DNA from: SIG672 sp045657105
Lineage (GTDB): Bacteria; Bacillota; Clostridia; Oscillospirales; CAG-272
Assembly (NCBI GenBank): GCA_045657105.1
Contig: JAZOSN010000036.1
Coordinates: forward strand, 1 to 12,596
Length of the DNA: 12,596 nucleotides
Reading direction: 5' to 3'
Shown piece after piece: positions 11,188-12,596 of this stretch. Each line of letters opens with the position of its first letter. The stretch's first letter is position 1. A program made the translations under genes and the position numbers. The notes under the pieces are model-generated. The model was not told the origin of the DNA, searched no databases, and saw only the letters and a list, made by a program, of their open reading frames with translations.

Positions 11188-12558
11188 TTATTTTCCGACA
11201 CAGAAGCGTCCGAAAATATCTTTTACGATGTCCTCGGATACCGCGCGTCCGTCGATCTCTCCGAGTGCTCCCATCGCGTCCTCGATGTCAAGCCCTGCCA
11301 CATCGGGAGTGTGACCTGCCGAAAGCGCGTTCATCGCGCTCTCTACTGCCTCTGCCGCACGGTCGAGAGATGCTCTCTGACGCGCCGACGAAACGATGGC
11401 GTCACTGTCGTAGTCTATCTCGCCCTCGATAAAGAGCGACTCTATCTCTTTTGCCAAAAACTCGGAGCTTTCGGCATATTTTGCACTCATCGAGATAGTC
11501 TTGTCGAAAAACGATGTGTCGATCTCAAGCCTTCCTTCAAGGTCGGATTTGTTTATAAGAGCTATCTTTGGGCAGGAGAGCTTTGAGAGTATATCGCAGA
11601 CCCGTCTGTCTTCGTCGGTAGCCTCACACGAGCCATCGAATACCGCGATAACGAGTCCCGCCCTTTCAAGAGCCGATATGCTGCGCTCGATGCCGAGCTT
11701 TTCGATTTCGTCAGAGCCTTCGCGTATTCCTGCGGTGTCGCAAAGGCGGAGCATAATGCGTCCGAGCGCGACGGTTTCCTCAATCGAATCTCTCGTCGTT
11801 CCGGCTACACTGCTGACTATTGCGCGCTCGCTTCCGAGAAGAAGGTTGAGAAGCGAGGATTTTCCGGTATTAGGGCGTCCTGCGAGAACTGTATATATTC
11901 CCTCGTTTATCGCCTGACCTGCCTTGTAGGTCGCGGCAAGATCTTTTATATCTTCAAGTATTACAAGGAGCTTTTCCTTCATCTCCTCAGGCGATACGTC
12001 GGTGAGGTCCTCGTCGGGATAATCTGCAAAAACGTAAGCCGACGATACGAGAGCGAGCAGAGAAGAATATATAGAGTCTATCCTTCTCGAAAGCACGCCT
12101 TTTCTGTGCGAGCGTGCAAGATCGAGCTTGTCCTTCGTTTCGGCGTCTATGGTGTTTATGACCGCCTCGGCTTCGCTCAGTGAGAGCTTTCCGTTTATAA
12201 ACGCGCGCCTTGTGAACTCTCCTGCGGGGGCAGGCAGAGCACCTGCGGCAAAGACGGCTCTGAGCACCTCTTCACTGACGAGAATTCCGCCGTGACAGTA
12301 GATCTCGGCAGAGTCTTCACCCGTGTAAGAGTTCGGTGCCTTGAAAAATACCGCCATACCGTCGTCAACAGAGCGTCCGAGCGAAACTATATCTCCGCGG
12401 ATAAGCTGAGATGCCCTGTAATCCGAGAGCCTTTTGCCGCTTGACGGAATGAATACCTTTTCTAAAATATCAAGCGCACCCTCGCCGGATATACGTATTA
12501 CCGCGATGGCTCCGCGCCCGTACGGCGTCGAAATTGCCGCAACAGATGAAAAATCCAT
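11188..12558 (-). CDS. mnmE: tRNA modification GTPase MnmE (TrmE)
   Basis: A 456-residue protein that, with MnmG, adds aminomethyl or carboxymethylaminomethyl groups to the wobble uridine of certain tRNAs, using a folate-derived carbon. The N-terminal folate-binding domain begins AAISTPYGRGAIAVIRISG. The inserted G-domain carries GRPNTGKS (227-234), AGTTRD (252-257), DTAG (274-277) and NKSD (336-339). The C-terminus is FGRFCVGK, a variant of the family's FCIGK, with the conserved Cys453. Length is typical. I place the start at the ATG at 12558, six bases after GGAG; an in-frame TTG at 12570 overlaps that ribosome binding site. It probably forms an operon with mnmM. The usual neighbours jag, yidC and mnmG are not in view. 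Confidence 0.97.
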   Translation of the reverse strand: MDFSSVAAISTPYGRGAIAVIRISGEGALDILEKVFIPSSGKRLSDYRASQLIRGDIVSLGRSVDDGMAVFFKAPNSYTGEDSAEIYCHGGILVSEEVLRAVFAAGALPAPAGEFTRRAFINGKLSLSEAEAVINTIDAETKDKLDLARSHRKGVLSRRIDSIYSSLLALVSSAYVFADYPDEDLTDVSPEEMKEKLLVILEDIKDLAATYKAGQAINEGIYTVLAGRPNTGKSSLLNLLLGSERAIVSSVAGTTRDSIEETVALGRIMLRLCDTAGIREGSDEIEKLGIERSISALERAGLVIAVFDGSCEATDEDRRVCDILSKLSCPKIALINKSDLEGRLEIDTSFFDKTISMSAKYAESSEFLAKEIESLFIEGEIDYDSDAIVSSARQRASLDRAAEAVESAMNALSAGHTPDVAGLDIEDAMGALGEIDGRAVSEDIVKDIFGRFCVGK

Positions 12559-12588
12559 AAATAACTCCAAAAAACATATTACGATTTT

Positions 12589-12594
12589 ATTATA
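12589..12594 (-). promoter_or_regulatory. -10 box of the mnmE promoter (-35 lies outside the window)
   Basis: TATAAT on the - strand, about 31 bases before the mnmE ATG. The matching -35 would fall beyond the window edge, so this is a partial promoter call. Confidence 0.55.
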
Positions 12595-12596
12595 AC

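Noticed and set aside
10516..11586. A 356-codon + strand frame running from the second repeat across mnmM into mnmE
   Set aside because: It starts by translating the palindromic repeat and then runs antisense to two clear genes. It is the kind of repeat-derived false gene often annotated in Clostridia.

Overview
The window looks like chromosomal DNA from a Gram-positive, anaerobe-type Firmicute of the class Clostridia, probably a gut lineage near the Oscillospiraceae. This is inferred from textbook TTGACA-17-TATAAT promoters, strong GGAGG ribosome binding sites before almost every gene, a UPF0122 (YlxM)-ffh-rpsP-khpA cluster, an MnmM (YtqB) homologue and a type of palindromic intergenic repeat I associate from memory with Clostridia. 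TGA is a stop codon. Nothing suggests a phage or plasmid.

Layout. 1-215 (-) is the start of an unrecognised gene leaving the window. It is divergent from a 71-residue XRE-type regulator (395-610, +); their overlapping promoters each hold a similar palindrome in the spacer, which looks like autoregulation. A tRNA-Thr(CGT) gene (698-770, -) follows, sharing a bidirectional terminator with the regulator. rsmA and an AAC(3)/YokD-like acetyltransferase form a + strand operon (938-2613). It converges, through a shared terminator, on a - strand operon of ylxM-ffh-rpsP-khpA (2666-4927). A very AT-rich divergent region (4928-5248) separates this from a large secreted, membrane-anchored protein of unknown function (5249-6865, +). 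After a strong terminator comes a + strand operon of Nudix hydrolase, mntP, a GlmS-like SIS sugar-phosphate protein and a GNAT acetyltransferase (7017-9891). The - strand operon mnmE-mnmM (10579-12558) closes the window.

The most interesting stretch is 9965-10580. A small DUF559 (Vsr-like) endonuclease gene is tightly bracketed by two inverted copies of a two-hairpin repeat. Loops, linker and tail are identical between the copies, while both stems differ by compensatory changes. The left copy's conserved tail also supplies the nuclease's ribosome binding site. This resembles a minimal, possibly mobile, nuclease-plus-repeat element comparable in concept to REP/RAYT systems. A second, unrelated two-hairpin repeat lies just after it and abuts the mnmM stop codon.

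Functional themes: ribosome and translation maintenance (RsmA, S16, Ffh, YlxM, KhpA, MnmE, MnmM, tRNA-Thr) dominates. MnmE and MnmM act at successive steps of the same tRNA wobble-uridine modification. The surface protein, the Nudix-MntP-SIS-GNAT operon and the repeat element are accessory additions.
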